This document shows positions 10,280 through 20,171 of a DNA stretch of 64,000 nt, one piece after another. The position numbers were made by a program, and so were the translations under genes. Positions within the stretch are counted from its first letter, which is position 1, and every line of letters begins with the position of its first letter. The notes beneath the pieces are model-generated. The model ran no database searches. It worked only from the letters and a program-made list of their open reading frames with translations, and had not been told where the DNA came from. The stretch is from Chrysoporthe austroafricana (Eukaryota > Ascomycota > Sordariomycetes > Diaporthales > Cryphonectriaceae), in NCBI GenBank assembly GCA_001051155.2, contig JYIP02000011.1, positions 62,001 through 126,000 of the forward strand, given 5' to 3'.

Positions 10280-11366
10280 AATAATGAGCTTTGGCGGTTG
10301 GTGGACCGAGACGGGGCAGAAGGAATGGCTGAAGAGTGATTGAGGTGACCGTGTGTATCAAGTATTGAATGTGTTGTTTGTTGATGTAAAATCTGATGAT
10401 GTGAGAGAGCAACCGGGAAGAATTTGGGGTGACGGGATAGAATGTTCGTTTTTATATTAATTGCCCCTATATTTATTGGTAGATGATGTCATGGAATAAA
10501 GCTGGCATGTCATGTCAGCTACTCGATAAGAATAGTTATAACAGCCTTGAAATAACCTCAGCATACTGAAATGCTTAGCAAACCGCTCAGAGCTTTGATC
10601 GATATTATCACTTTGTGACAAGAGTATGCACTGCCTAAAACAACTGAAACATGGTAAGCGAAAAGGAATTGGGGGGGGGGATTCAATATTGGCTTACTTT
10701 CAGAACCAACGAGTCTTTATACAGGCGCGGAACTGGGTGGACCTGATATTTCCCCCACGCTTGTTGGTTTTTGTGGCATGCTGCAGTGAGAAAGTTCAGC
10801 AACTTTGGATGTTGGTTGTGGCTGGGGCCATGAAAAAGGTTCTACATCTCCCCGTAATTACAAAAATACCGACGGCACTGCTATATATATATATATTTAG
10901 AAAATAATACTGAACCGTTACTCCTAATGAAACCACCAAAGACAGAAGGCAGAGGTATTGAGTTTGTATTTCTTGCTCAGAATCATAGGCACATTTCTTC
11001 ATACTATTAATAAATATCAGTTCTGATCAGGGGCTTCAAAGTAGTCAAAGCTGCTCAAGTGGGTCTTCCCGGTCTTTCTGTCCTCTCCTGTAATCAGTCC
11101 AACTGTTGCTCACTGCAATTATAAGATGAATAAATGATGACGGCCATGATGGATCCTAGCTGAAATATACAATATTACTTTCAATGTTACTGTCTCGATT
11201 ATTTGATCTATTCAAGTACAAGAAGACCTCTCTTCTCCGAACTAGATTTCCTGAACTTGCATTCTAGACAACACGAAATTGAGTCAAACATTTCTCGGCA
11301 AAGTTCTACCTCAATCTTAAAAAGCTACTACTCCTGAAGCCAATTTCTCTTTTACTGATCTTAAAT
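10280..11366. other. Intergenic stretch, AT-rich
   Basis: No convincing gene. It contains a run of ten G (about 10671-10680) and a short TA run (about 10882-10892). It should include the promoters of the ankyrin gene on the left and the secreted-protein gene on the right. Confidence 0.5.
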
Positions 11367-12186
11367 ATGAGGCTCTCTTTGTTCCTTGACTTCACGATTC
11401 TTTCTTCGCTACTATCTGTTGCGCTGGCCGGCCCAGTGCCTCAAGCAGCCCGACATCCGCTTCGATTATGACATTACAGCCATTGGAGCTCGTGACAAGG
11501 ATGTGCCGAGTCTAGCGGAGGCAAAGAGTCTGATCAATAACTACAAAGGATTCTCGGCTTATGCAAAAAGTGGAGTTCCCGCCAAAGACAAGTCTCTATT
11601 TTTCACGGGCCAGAACAGGCCGACTTGCAACAAAATCTCCTCCTGGGTGGATACAACAATATTGGATGCAAAAGAAAACGATGGTCTCACGATAGTTCGC
11701 CAAATTTGGAAGAACCCAAACCTCCGAGCACAAGGCCAGTACAAGGGTATAACCAGCCAGGAGTTTAAAGACTTCCAAAAAGCGTTTTCGGAGTACTTTG
11801 CTTCTGTGTCTGAAGGAAAAGCTTGGCTGTTATTCCCACACTCTGGATCGGTTCCTTCAAATCGTAAGGACCCCAATTCCCTCTGCAAGAGACAGATAAT
11901 ATTGATAAAGACTTGATCTGACATCTTCCAAGTGGTCTTCTATAGTACAGAGCTTCCCAGGCTGATCGCCTCAGGAAAGGTCACTGAGATAGTATGGATT
12001 GACCCAGACAAGATTCTCTCCAACAGTAAAACTTACGACGAGGCGTACAGCTCTGGAGGCTGGAAAAGCGAAACAAAACTCTACTGGAAGAAAGGCGAAG
12101 CAAAGCCCGCGGCTGGCGGGACTCTGGCTGCAGGAACGGAAATCGATCTGTCTGAGTGTGATGCAATCCTCAATCCGAATATTTAG
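11367..12186 (+). pseudogene. Secreted protein of unknown function; signal peptide out of frame with the body
   Basis: The ATG at 11367 opens a good signal peptide (MRLSLFLDFTILSSLLSVAL, cleavage likely after ALA-GPVP) that stops after about 34 codons near 11470. The body of the protein is one frame over. It covers YDITAIGARDKDVPSLAEAK, SWVDTTILDAKENDGLTIV, then, after a GTAAGG intron at 11864-11932, FYSTELPRLIASGKVTEIVW and YWKKGEAKPA, ending at 12186. The body is about 230 aa and otherwise intact. I do not recognise a named family; its look is of a small secreted fungal protein. One small indel around 11440-11475 explains the break. It may be a real null allele or a sequence error, so 'pseudogene' is provisional. 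Confidence 0.6.
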
Positions 12187-13299
12187 AGGGCTTTGCTGCC
12201 GCGCGAAAATCTGGAGAATGTTTCAAATAGATAGGAGGAAGTGCTTAGATTGGAAGTAAGCCTCTTTCTATTTTAGGATGGGAGAGAGCTCATTAGTGGT
12301 TAGTATGTAAAGAGAGCAAGTCACGTACCATTCCTGTTTGTCCTGCCATATTACTGCGTACCCTTAGAATTATTGCGCTTCTCAGTATTCTCTTGCCCAT
12401 GATGAAAATATGTGCATCCGTTCGCTTTGAGGCCTCGGAGAGGGAGGAGGACAGGAGAATGGATCTTGAAGCGAACTACAACAGACGAGTGGGCTGATTC
12501 GGTTCTTAACACCAAACAATTGTAGGAGCATCAATGAGGGAAATGTTATGCTGTATATCAAAAGCCTAGAGAGTCTGGGACTCGAACCCAGGCGGATTGC
12601 TCCATCAGGAAATGATGTTAAGATAACCTTAACCTGACGCCATTGAAATCAAAGCAAATTGTCAGATATGTGAATGTAGAAGATTGACCTGGCTAATGAT
12701 CCAGTTGGCTAAATCTGTTTCTTGAAATATAGAGCCTCTGATCTTGATTGGCTGTTTTATGCAATTCTCTTCCTGCTAGACGATCTTGAAGGGTAGCTCT
12801 GGGAATTCCCCATTCGCGCGAGGCCTGTCGTTATGATTGGCCTTTTCTGACAGCATGGATGGCTTCGGCTAGCTGTAATTCGGTATAGAGCTTCATTTGT
12901 ATCGTATATTGCTTCAGTGAAAAGAGGAAGTTATTCGGATAAAAATTGATTGATAAAAGATATAAAGAACTCAAGGTGGTTAAAAAGGCGGTGTAGCCGG
13001 CCGGGTGGCCGGAAACCCCCCCCCCTGTGACTTATGCTTTTCCTAGTTACTACTTGCATACGGAGGCGAGGGAGGGACCGCGGCGTCGTTGTCGCTATCA
13101 CTGGACTTCGAATCGCTGGATGGTAAGGTCTGTATATATTTCGTATATAGGGATTCTACCCTAGCTCAGCGCGCCTTATACCCCTTAGTAATATAATTAA
13201 GATATTCCCAGCAGAGTTCTAAAAGTACAAAATAAACTAGTGCATAGACATTCATGTACCCGAATGATCTCCGCCAGATGGTATTAATAGTCCGCCCTA
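12187..13299. other. Intergenic stretch with one tRNA-Leu-derived fragment
   Basis: No convincing gene. The tRNA-derived element lies at 12574-12700. A run of C (13015-13025) and an AT-rich part follow. Confidence 0.5.
12574..12700 (-). repeat. tRNA-Leu-derived dispersed repeat, single copy
   Basis: The plus strand has ctgggactcgaacccaggcg, then gattgctccatcaggaaat, gatgttaagataaccttaac and ctgacgcca. These match the antisense T-arm, variable arm, anticodon stem and intron of the tRNA-Leu at 15914-16012. After the D-loop it continues into aaatcaaagcaaattgtcag atatgtgaat, a diverged version of the spacer found between units of the 15.4-15.9 kb array. So the mobile or duplicated unit includes tRNA 3' part plus spacer, not the tRNA alone. 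Confidence 0.75.
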
Positions 13300-14847
13300 C
13301 TAGTCGCATGTGCAATAACCCGTTTGCCTTAGGTAGTAGTTGGTGCAGGCCTCGTTCTTGCACAGAGGCCTAGACTGGCTTGACTGGGGGTATGTGCGGG
13401 GATCCATGGCATGGAGCCAGGTGCCGGTAGGGATGAGCTTGACGGCAGGGTTCGTCAAATCCCTCAGGTTGCAGACCCTGATGTCTTTCTCATAACTGAC
13501 TACGAGACATTGCCGGGCGATGTCGGGATAGCCAATACCGCCCAGGTAATGAGGCCTGATGTCTAGCGCCCGGCGGGTTATTTCCCCCCAAGGCACTTCA
13601 AAGCGTTGGCAATGTCGCGACAACTGCGACTGGTCTGAACGGGGCAGTAGGAGTGATGCTGGTGGTGGCGGCGGCGGTGTCTTGTCGGCATCCTTCTCCT
13701 CCTCCTCCTCCTCCTCCTCCTCCTCCTTCTCCTCCTCCCCCTCCTCCTTCTCCTCCTCCCCCTCCATCTCTCCCATTTCGTAGTAGATAGGGAACGACGA
13801 CCTGAAACAAGCCATCTCGGGCAGAGAGTCCGGACGCTTCAGAGGGTACAGCGTATCGGCCGGCCCCAGCTGCCGAAGCCTTCGGAACAGCGCCCTCAGC
13901 TCTGGAGCGGGTATCTGCCCGTCTGCGGTGGGCGCGAGCGCGTCAATGCGACCGTGCGGTGCCCATTCCAAATGGAGAACCACCCTATTGGGATACTGGC
14001 CAAAGCTGGCGCGGAGATAGGCCCGGGGCCAGGTCGACGCCTCCGAGACCGTACACCGCGTGTCGTGGCTGGCGTCGTGACACTCGATCCTGAAACTGTC
14101 GAGGCACGCTTGGTATTCTGCTTCTCCTCCTCTGCGTTGCTGCTGCTGCGGCTGCTGCCGCCTCCAGTCGTCGATATGCGCTTTGATGCTGGCCCAGGTG
14201 ATCTGCACGTGCTCACACAGCTGCACTGATCCCCGCTGGCCCAGACACCGTCGTTCCCATGAACCTGTGGGCCATGGCGGCAGCTGGTCGATACCGGCAT
14301 ATCGGCAGGCGTCGTGGTAAGTTTCGCAGGCGTTGCAATCAGGGCCGTGCATGTGAAATCTCTCACGTATGCAATCGAATTTGCAGTGGCTTGTACCGTG
14401 GGCATCGTTCCAGCGCCTGCAGTTCCCACACCGCCCATCTCTCTGTAGGAGCCGTCGGAATTGTTGCATTACTGAAGGTTGACAGTAATCCTTGCTTATA
14501 AACTTTGCGCTGAGAATTGATTCGCACCTAACAAGAAGAAGGAATATTCTCGAGACCATGCGGAGACAGTGTAGGGTCACAATATCGCCGCGGAGGAAGT
14601 CGACTATGTGCAGGAGGAGCTCTTCCGGCAGCCGAGTCAAGGGACAGAAGCGGTTGTTGTAGGCCTGGGCAGCTACGAGCGGGTCCATGGTGCGCTGCAG
14701 TTTGCGTGAGGTGAGGTGCAAGGCTCGAGCCTGTTCATGGTCTTGCTTCTGCCGCTGAATCTGTCTCTCAGCCTCGCGCCGCTTCGTCTCCTGGAGGAGC
14801 CGGTGTTGTTCGCGGTACTTTGGGATCCATCGTAAAAGAAAAAACAT
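13300..14847 (-). CDS. F-box domain protein, 515 aa
   Basis: Probably a substrate adaptor of an SCF ubiquitin ligase. The start is the first ATG (14847); the frame extends a little upstream without one. Residues about 5-60 form a charged, probably coiled-coil helix. The F-box follows at about residues 65-105 (CPLTRLPEELLLHIVDFL, then LHCLRMVSRIFLLL). A Cys/His-rich segment follows (CGNCRRWNDAHGTSHCKFDC, then MHGPDCNACETYHDAC) that could bind zinc. Residues about 360-390 are a run of Glu coded by a GAG/GAA microsatellite (13699-13764), with a Pro run next to it. The C-terminus has another small Cys motif (CKNEACTNYYLRQTGYCTC). Intronless. Such F-box genes are usually lineage-specific in fungi, and its target is unknown. 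Confidence 0.8.
   Translation of the reverse strand: MFFLLRWIPKYREQHRLLQETKRREAERQIQRQKQDHEQARALHLTSRKLQRTMDPLVAAQAYNNRFCPLTRLPEELLLHIVDFLRGDIVTLHCLRMVSRIFLLLVRCESILSAKFISKDYCQPSVMQQFRRLLQRDGRCGNCRRWNDAHGTSHCKFDCIRERFHMHGPDCNACETYHDACRYAGIDQLPPWPTGSWERRCLGQRGSVQLCEHVQITWASIKAHIDDWRRQQPQQQQRRGGEAEYQACLDSFRIECHDASHDTRCTVSEASTWPRAYLRASFGQYPNRVVLHLEWAPHGRIDALAPTADGQIPAPELRALFRRLRQLGPADTLYPLKRPDSLPEMACFRSSFPIYYEMGEMEGEEEKEEGEEEKEEEEEEEEEEKDADKTPPPPPPASLLLPRSDQSQLSRHCQRFEVPWGEITRRALDIRPHYLGGIGYPDIARQCLVVSYEKDIRVCNLRDLTNPAVKLIPTGTWLHAMDPRTYPQSSQSRPLCKNEACTNYYLRQTGYCTCD
13699..13764. repeat. CTC/TTC trinucleotide repeat inside the F-box gene
   Basis: The plus strand is a near-perfect run of ctc and ttc triplets that reads as poly-Glu on the coding strand. 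The triplet period keeps the frame, so length variants would change only the Glu run. Confidence 0.9.
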
Positions 14848-15338
14848 TCTTCTAGTTTTCTCAGGGAGCCGCACAAAAAACAGAGCTTTGGTGGTTGTGA
14901 AGCACGCGGTTAAGTCGACTTGTAGAGTTGCTGTGGTTAGGGTGGAGGAGAGGGTCCAGCCTGTAGGCGTAGATCTTATTGAAGTTTATGAAGCAATTGT
15001 AGTGTTGTTGTTGACGAGAGGGTGGCCGCGCACGAACTACACAACAGCTTCCAACGAGTCCCAGGTTCTTATATATGTGCAACCATCGGCGATCGAGCTT
15101 TTCGTGGCAGAAGTGACTCATAGCGTCAAGCACCATGAATGCTGTAGTCTGGACAGCATCGATCCAGATGTCAACTTTGATGCCTTAGTTCTCGACGGCT
15201 TCAAGACTTGATGTTGATGGCTGACAAGCAGAATAGCCGCCCGAGCCTAGCGCCGGAAAGCTAACTACATGCACGCTGGGCTCATACTAGACTGTATAAA
15301 GCGACGGTCAGTGCTCTGTTGCTCTGGGTAAAGTCTTG
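14848..15338. other. Intergenic stretch upstream of the F-box gene
   Basis: A plus-strand frame (14888-15211) has no motif and I do not call it. This stretch should contain the F-box promoter. Confidence 0.45.
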
Positions 15339-15913
15339 GATGGCGTCAAAAACAGCAAAAGATATGATGAGACTGGGACTTGAACCCAGGAGGATTGCTC
15401 TATCAAGAAATTGATGTTAAGATAACCCTAACCTGACGCTATAAAAAAAATGGAAGCATATTATGCCAGATACGTGAATAGCATCAAAAATAGTAAAAGA
15501 TGTAATAAGACTGGGATTTGAACCCAGGAAAATTGCTTTATCAGGAAATTAATATTAAGATAACCCTAACCTGATGCTATAAAAAAATGGAAGCATATAA
15601 TGCCAGATACGTGAATAGCATCAAAAATAGCAAAAGATATAATAAGATTAGGATTTAAACCCAGGAGGATTGCTTTATTAGGAAATTAATATTAAAATAA
15701 CCTTAACCTGACGCTATAAAAAAATGGAAACATATTATGCCAGATACGTAAATAGCATCAAAAATAGCAAAAGATATAATAAGACTAGAACTTGAATCCA
15801 GAAGGATTGCTCTATTAGGAAATTGATATTAAGATAACCCTAACCTGACGCTATAAAAAAATGAAAGCATATAATACCAGATACGTGAATGGCATCAAAA
15901 ATAGCAAAACATA
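15339..15913 (-). repeat. 137-bp tandem array of truncated, RIP-like decayed tRNA-Leu copies
   Basis: Four units begin with the antisense tRNA acceptor end at 15366, 15504, 15641 and about 15778, and the intact tRNA starts the next step at 15915. The steps are 137-138 bp. Each unit keeps the antisense acceptor 3' strand, T-arm, variable arm, anticodon arm and intron, then breaks in the D-loop (gacgctata). It continues with a spacer (aaaaaaatggaagcatatta, then tgccagatacgtgaatagca, then tcaaaaatagcaaaagatat). On the plus strand the units differ from the intact gene mainly by G-to-A and C-to-T changes: gatgag to aataag, tgggactt to taggattt, gaaccc to aaaccc. None has the 5' acceptor strand or D-arm, so none can be a working tRNA. 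Confidence 0.85.
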
Positions 15914-16012
15914 TGATGAGACTGGGACTTGAACCCAGGAGGATTGCTCCATCAGGAAATTGATGTTAAGATAACCTTAACCTGACGCCATAACCGACTC
16001 GGCCATCTCACC
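15914..16012 (-). tRNA. tRNA-Leu (anticodon AAG), intron-containing
   Basis: Read on the minus strand: acceptor GGTGAGA pairs with TCTCATC (one G-T), with discriminator A. The D-arm contains TGGCCGAGTCGG (A box). The anticodon stem TCAGG/CCTGA encloses TT-AAG-G followed by an intron of about 17 nt (ttatcttaacatcaatt) after position 37. A long variable arm typical of class II tRNA (TGGAGCAATCC) follows. The T-arm is CTGGG-TTCAAGT-CCCAG (B box). All stems pair, so this is the only copy in the window that can be functional. Leu decoding of CUY codons. Confidence 0.9.
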
Positions 16013-17924
16013 ACTGTGCTTCTTGAAACAGGATGAAATTCGAGAATGATATGCCTAGATTGTGCTAGAGGCGGGGCGCTGGTGTGGTGGATCCGAGGGC
16101 CGCCGGCGAGTGGTGGGTTGGGGGCAGCACGGCGATAGGGCGGGGCGTCAGTGGCCACCTCTTAGCGCGGTATGGCGCAGCGGGTCCGCGGCGGCGGATC
16201 TCGAAACTCAAAACGGGGGTTCGCAGTTTTGGCTGGGTTTTTTGAGGATATCAACTGGATTTCGTCGAGATGTCGTATGCCAGGACTTACACAAGGCTGC
16301 CAGCCCTGGATGCGGCTCTGGCGGCCCGCCGCACGTGGTTGTAGTAAGGCTGAGAGGAAATGGAAGGAGCGATGGGTCGTCGCCCGACCTCACCTCCTCG
16401 CAGCGCGGGACCGACAGTTTCAACCATCTCACCAGATGATATTACCGATGGTGTTATCCTTTAGCACATGCCTCTTTCTTGCTATTCCACTTTTGCTATC
16501 CGGGTATTATTTAGTAAATTTTAACTCTGGACTTTACGTCTAGCGATCGCTACTATCTTCAACCCTGCCTTTTTTTTTCTTCTTTTTTCTTCTTTCTTCT
16601 TCTTCTTCTTCTTCTTCTTCTTCTTCTTCTTCTTCTTCTTCTTCTTCTTCTTCTTCTTCTTCTTCTTCTTCTTCTTCTTCTTCTTCTTCTTCATTATGAG
16701 ATGAAATCACGAGCATTGCTAGCATGCTATATCCACAATGGAGCCACACCGGCTGTCTAGCTTCAGCCTGTCCCAAGCACCATATTTGAGCAGCAATGTT
16801 GCGCAGCAGTTAACTAATGTCTCCATCGACCGTGCCGGAGACTCAATTCAAAAAGTCGAACCAAACTTTGGAAAACCATTTCAGCAAGTCTTGCGACATA
16901 CAATCGGGTTACTCAGTGCGTAGGTCTAGGCACGAAAGGCATTCCAACAAGTCCTATGCATCCGTGACCAAGTTGAAGCTTACACAGCTCGTATACGACT
17001 TCGGCTATGCGGTTGTTAGCGACGAGCCTGCTTTCTGGCGCTGCGGCTTTCAGGGCCTCCAAATCGATGAACTCTACCCGCTTGTTGGACTTTATAAAGG
17101 CCTTAAGCATACTATCTTTAGGCTAACCTTGGACGAAATATACAAGTAAAGCAATGCAGGCTCTCGCCGAGGACAGAAAGCTGTGGGGTTTTCTTACCGA
17201 CTTTACTTCCAGCCAATCAATCCTTCGACCTTGTCGCGTGGTTACCCAAGAGCTTTCAAAGGCTTTTTAGAGAGTATTCAATCTATGAACGAAGTCAGAG
17301 AATCGTTTATGTAGTGGCGGCAGAGCGAACCTCAGATCGAAGAAGCCAGCACAGTGCCGGACAGTGAAGATTGCTGGGAAGATTTCCTGTATTTGACCAT
17401 GAGATCTTTCATTCTAAAGCTTCGGCCTCTCCCGTTATTCTTGCCATTGAGGAGCCGCCGTACTCTAGCTGTGGCTGCGGTAGCCAAGCCTTAGGATGGG
17501 TCTACAATTACAACACCTCACATTCCTCGAGCCTGCGACATTTGCTATTTCGGATCCGTAATCGTACTTTTTGCGAATAGTAGTGGAGGCTGCATTCCCA
17601 CCGTTGCGATTCAGACCCCGGCATTACGAAGGCATGCCCCCCCCCCCAAACAAACACGCATTGAGCTTCAAAGGCAACGCGTAATAATTTAGTGGCTATA
17701 ATTAGGTGTAAAGTGGCTCTAGTTAAGTAGGCCATCAATTCGGCCAGAATACTCCGCGCCTGGTATCGTCACCGTGTGTGGCATAATCACAGCAACTGTT
17801 AGCAATAACAAATCTGACCATTTAACGCGACCATTGAATACATCACGGAAGAGCCCCAATGGACACTATGTCATTGCCAACCTACCGACCGTCTTTTTAA
17901 CAATGCCTCATATCCTGCAGAATT
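16013..17924. other. Gene-poor stretch with microsatellite; possible decayed coding sequence
   Basis: No gene I can support. Frames at 16738-17150 (+) and 17160-17560 (+) have locally protein-like composition (for example YDFGYAVVSDEPAFWR), but they are broken by stops and match no family I know. A C run lies at 17637-17647. Confidence 0.4.
16594..16692. repeat. (TTC)n microsatellite, about 33 units
   Basis: An uninterrupted TTC run; on the other strand it reads as a poly-Glu frame (16540-16776) that is an artefact. Polypurine-polypyrimidine tracts of this length can form triplex DNA. Confidence 0.95.
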
Positions 17925-20171
17925 CTACAAAGGCTTGGCATCACTCTCACCTGCCATCTGCTCTTTCTCTTTATGTCCGATTCCAGGCTGCCCGCCAGAT
18001 TGTTCCTCATCGGTCGTCTGCCCTTCGATAGGATGCTCCATACCGTCGAGCGTCCAGATCGTCTCCGTCAGAAGCGTCTGCTTGTCGGGGAACACCCAGC
18101 TCAGAGCCGTATACAGGAAAATGGACACCACGAAGCCGAACAACCAGTTGAAGGTGTACAAGTTCCTGATTCCGGCGTCGGTCATGGCCTTTGGCGAAGG
18201 CTCGTTCGTGCCGCCGCTCACTATAGACAAAGCAAGCCCCGGAAGCAGCGGGGTGACCGGGGTGATGAAGGCGACAAAGGCGCACCAGTTGAAGCCCGGC
18301 ACGACGCCTGAGTAGCGGTAGCGGCCGCGTGGGTCGTAGAGGGCCGGGATGTCGTAATGCGTTTTCTTGACGAGCCAGTAGTCCGCTGCGAGGATTCCCG
18401 CAATGGGTGCGAGGAACACCGAGTAGCCGTTCATGAACGAGAGGAACGTGGCTGCGCTGGACAGAATCTTCCAGGGAACTAGAACCCATCCCGCAATGAC
18501 GGCTGCGATCATACAGCCTCTCTTGATGTTGACCCATCGGGGGAATAGGACCGTCAGGTCATTCGCCGCGGAGATAGAGTTCGCAGTGATGTTCGTCCCA
18601 ACCTGTGCGATGTACCAGGCCAGAGCGGCGAAGAAGGCAGCACACCGGCCGCCAGCACCGTAGCCCAGCCAGATCTCTATGATGTCCAGGGGGTTCCAGA
18701 GATAAGTTCCTAAAAAGGCCTTTGTGCACGAAGTGGTGATGATACCCAATACGCCACACAAAGTGAATATGATTGGAAGACAGACCAGCTGGATCCATTG
18801 CCCGTTGGCCGATCTCGCGTATCTGGTAAAGTCCGGGATATTGCAGGCCAAAGTCGCCCATGATCCGGTAACCGATGTCATCTATGTTGTTAACCCTAAC
18901 CATTTTTGGACTGAGATAGCATTGTTAACATTATTTGACTTACACAGCTGAGCCACAGCCAAGAGTATTGGCTGCCTGAAACCTCGGCTTTGAGTGACCA
19001 GATATCGCCTGCTCCGCCAGCCTTGTGCAGGCACCATCCCATAGTGGCGATCGCGGCGATGGGGGCGACAATAAGCTGGGGTGCTAAATCAGCATGTGCT
19101 TATCATCGGCAGCGTGAATATTCACGACGCGCAACTAACCTTTAGTATGAAGATCCAGCGCAACTTCGTGGGGTGGATCAATAGAAGTGGAAGCTGAATT
19201 ATCCAAAAGAGAAAGTACGAACACATTCCCTGTGTCGTGATACCAGCACTGGCGGGTAGATGATTCGGGATATCGTTATAGCTGGGAGCCCATGCGCATA
19301 GCATGACCGTGATACACTGGGCGCCTGGTTCACAGCTTTAGAGTCAGCGAGCTGTCCCATGCGTATCTTCCGCTCCGCTCGTCTCTGGGGTCTCGAGGTA
19401 TGGCTGTCGGAGATTGGGTGCTCTGGAGGCGCATACCATTTGCTCCCTGGATACCGAGCCAGAACATGGCCAGAATGGCCCGTGACACAATGCAGAAATA
19501 GCGGAAGTAATAACCGAATGCGCTGGTGGTAATAACGCTGAACTTTTGTCCTTGTCAGCTTTTTGGCTCATCAGGATGATCATTTCAGAAACCTACCGGT
19601 ATATGAAGCTTCGCTCCAATGGCACCGTTCAAAACCATAGGGACTGCGACGCAGAAAGTCCCTACGATCCTGTGATGGGGTGAGATGGTATCAGCGAGTG
19701 TATCAAGGGAAAGCAGGCTGGCCAGTCAACGGCCGGCGAAATCTAGGGGGCAGGGATGTTGCCTGCGCGCAAGGGCCATAATCTGGTCCGTGCACAGCGA
19801 GGCTCGCATATACGTCCGTAGAACGTGTCCCACGAGATGGACTTACATGCACGGAATGGCCTCTCGCCAGGATAGTCCGACAGCGAGGATGGACGACGCA
19901 GTTTCCCACGTGCCCAGGTTCACAGTGTCAGAAAGCCAAAATGCCACTATGTGCCAGATTGTCCATGTCTGATCCGAAAGGGGCGTGGGGTCCATATCGC
20001 GGTTCGTCCAGACATAGTCGGGTGCGATCGCTGAACCCTCCCTCGGTAGCTCCCACTGTGATCTCTCAAGTCAGCTCGAGGTCGATATTATGCGGTCGAG
20101 TTAGGAGCTGTCACGCTTACAGCATGGACCGAAGTCAGCCTTCTCTTCACCTCCTCCTTCTTGACGCGCAT
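17925..20171 (-). CDS. NCS1-family nucleobase/nucleoside permease (Fur-type)
   Basis: A plasma-membrane proton symporter for uracil, allantoin, uridine or a related compound. Seven exons on the minus strand: 20121-20171, 19847-20055, 19597-19669, 19437-19542, 19140-19324, 18944-19075, 17925-18881; total 570 aa, typical for Fur-like carriers, with all phases consistent. Family marks: SAIAPDYVWTNRDMDPTPLS, FWLSDTVNLGTWETASSILA with VGLSWREA (TM1 region), PMVLNGAIGAKLHIPFSV, TTSAFGYYFRYF, SWATLACNIPDFTRYARSAN, and LAWYIAQVGTNITANSISAA. Then come MNGYSVFLAPIAGILAADYW and LVKK, and a hydrophilic tail of about 50 residues with acidic patches that could serve ubiquitin-dependent turnover. A group of GATA motifs lies upstream (20589-20793). 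Exact substrate cannot be told. Confidence 0.92.

Noticed and set aside
14888..15211. 107-codon frame divergent from the F-box gene
   Set aside because: Val-rich and without similarity; more likely promoter sequence of the F-box gene.
15339..16012. Regular repeats with spacers resembling a CRISPR array
   Set aside because: The units are 137 bp, the 'spacers' are the same in each unit, and the repeat is tRNA sequence; the genome is eukaryotic.
16540..16776. Frame on the minus strand rich in Glu
   Set aside because: It is the translation of the TTC microsatellite with no other protein feature.
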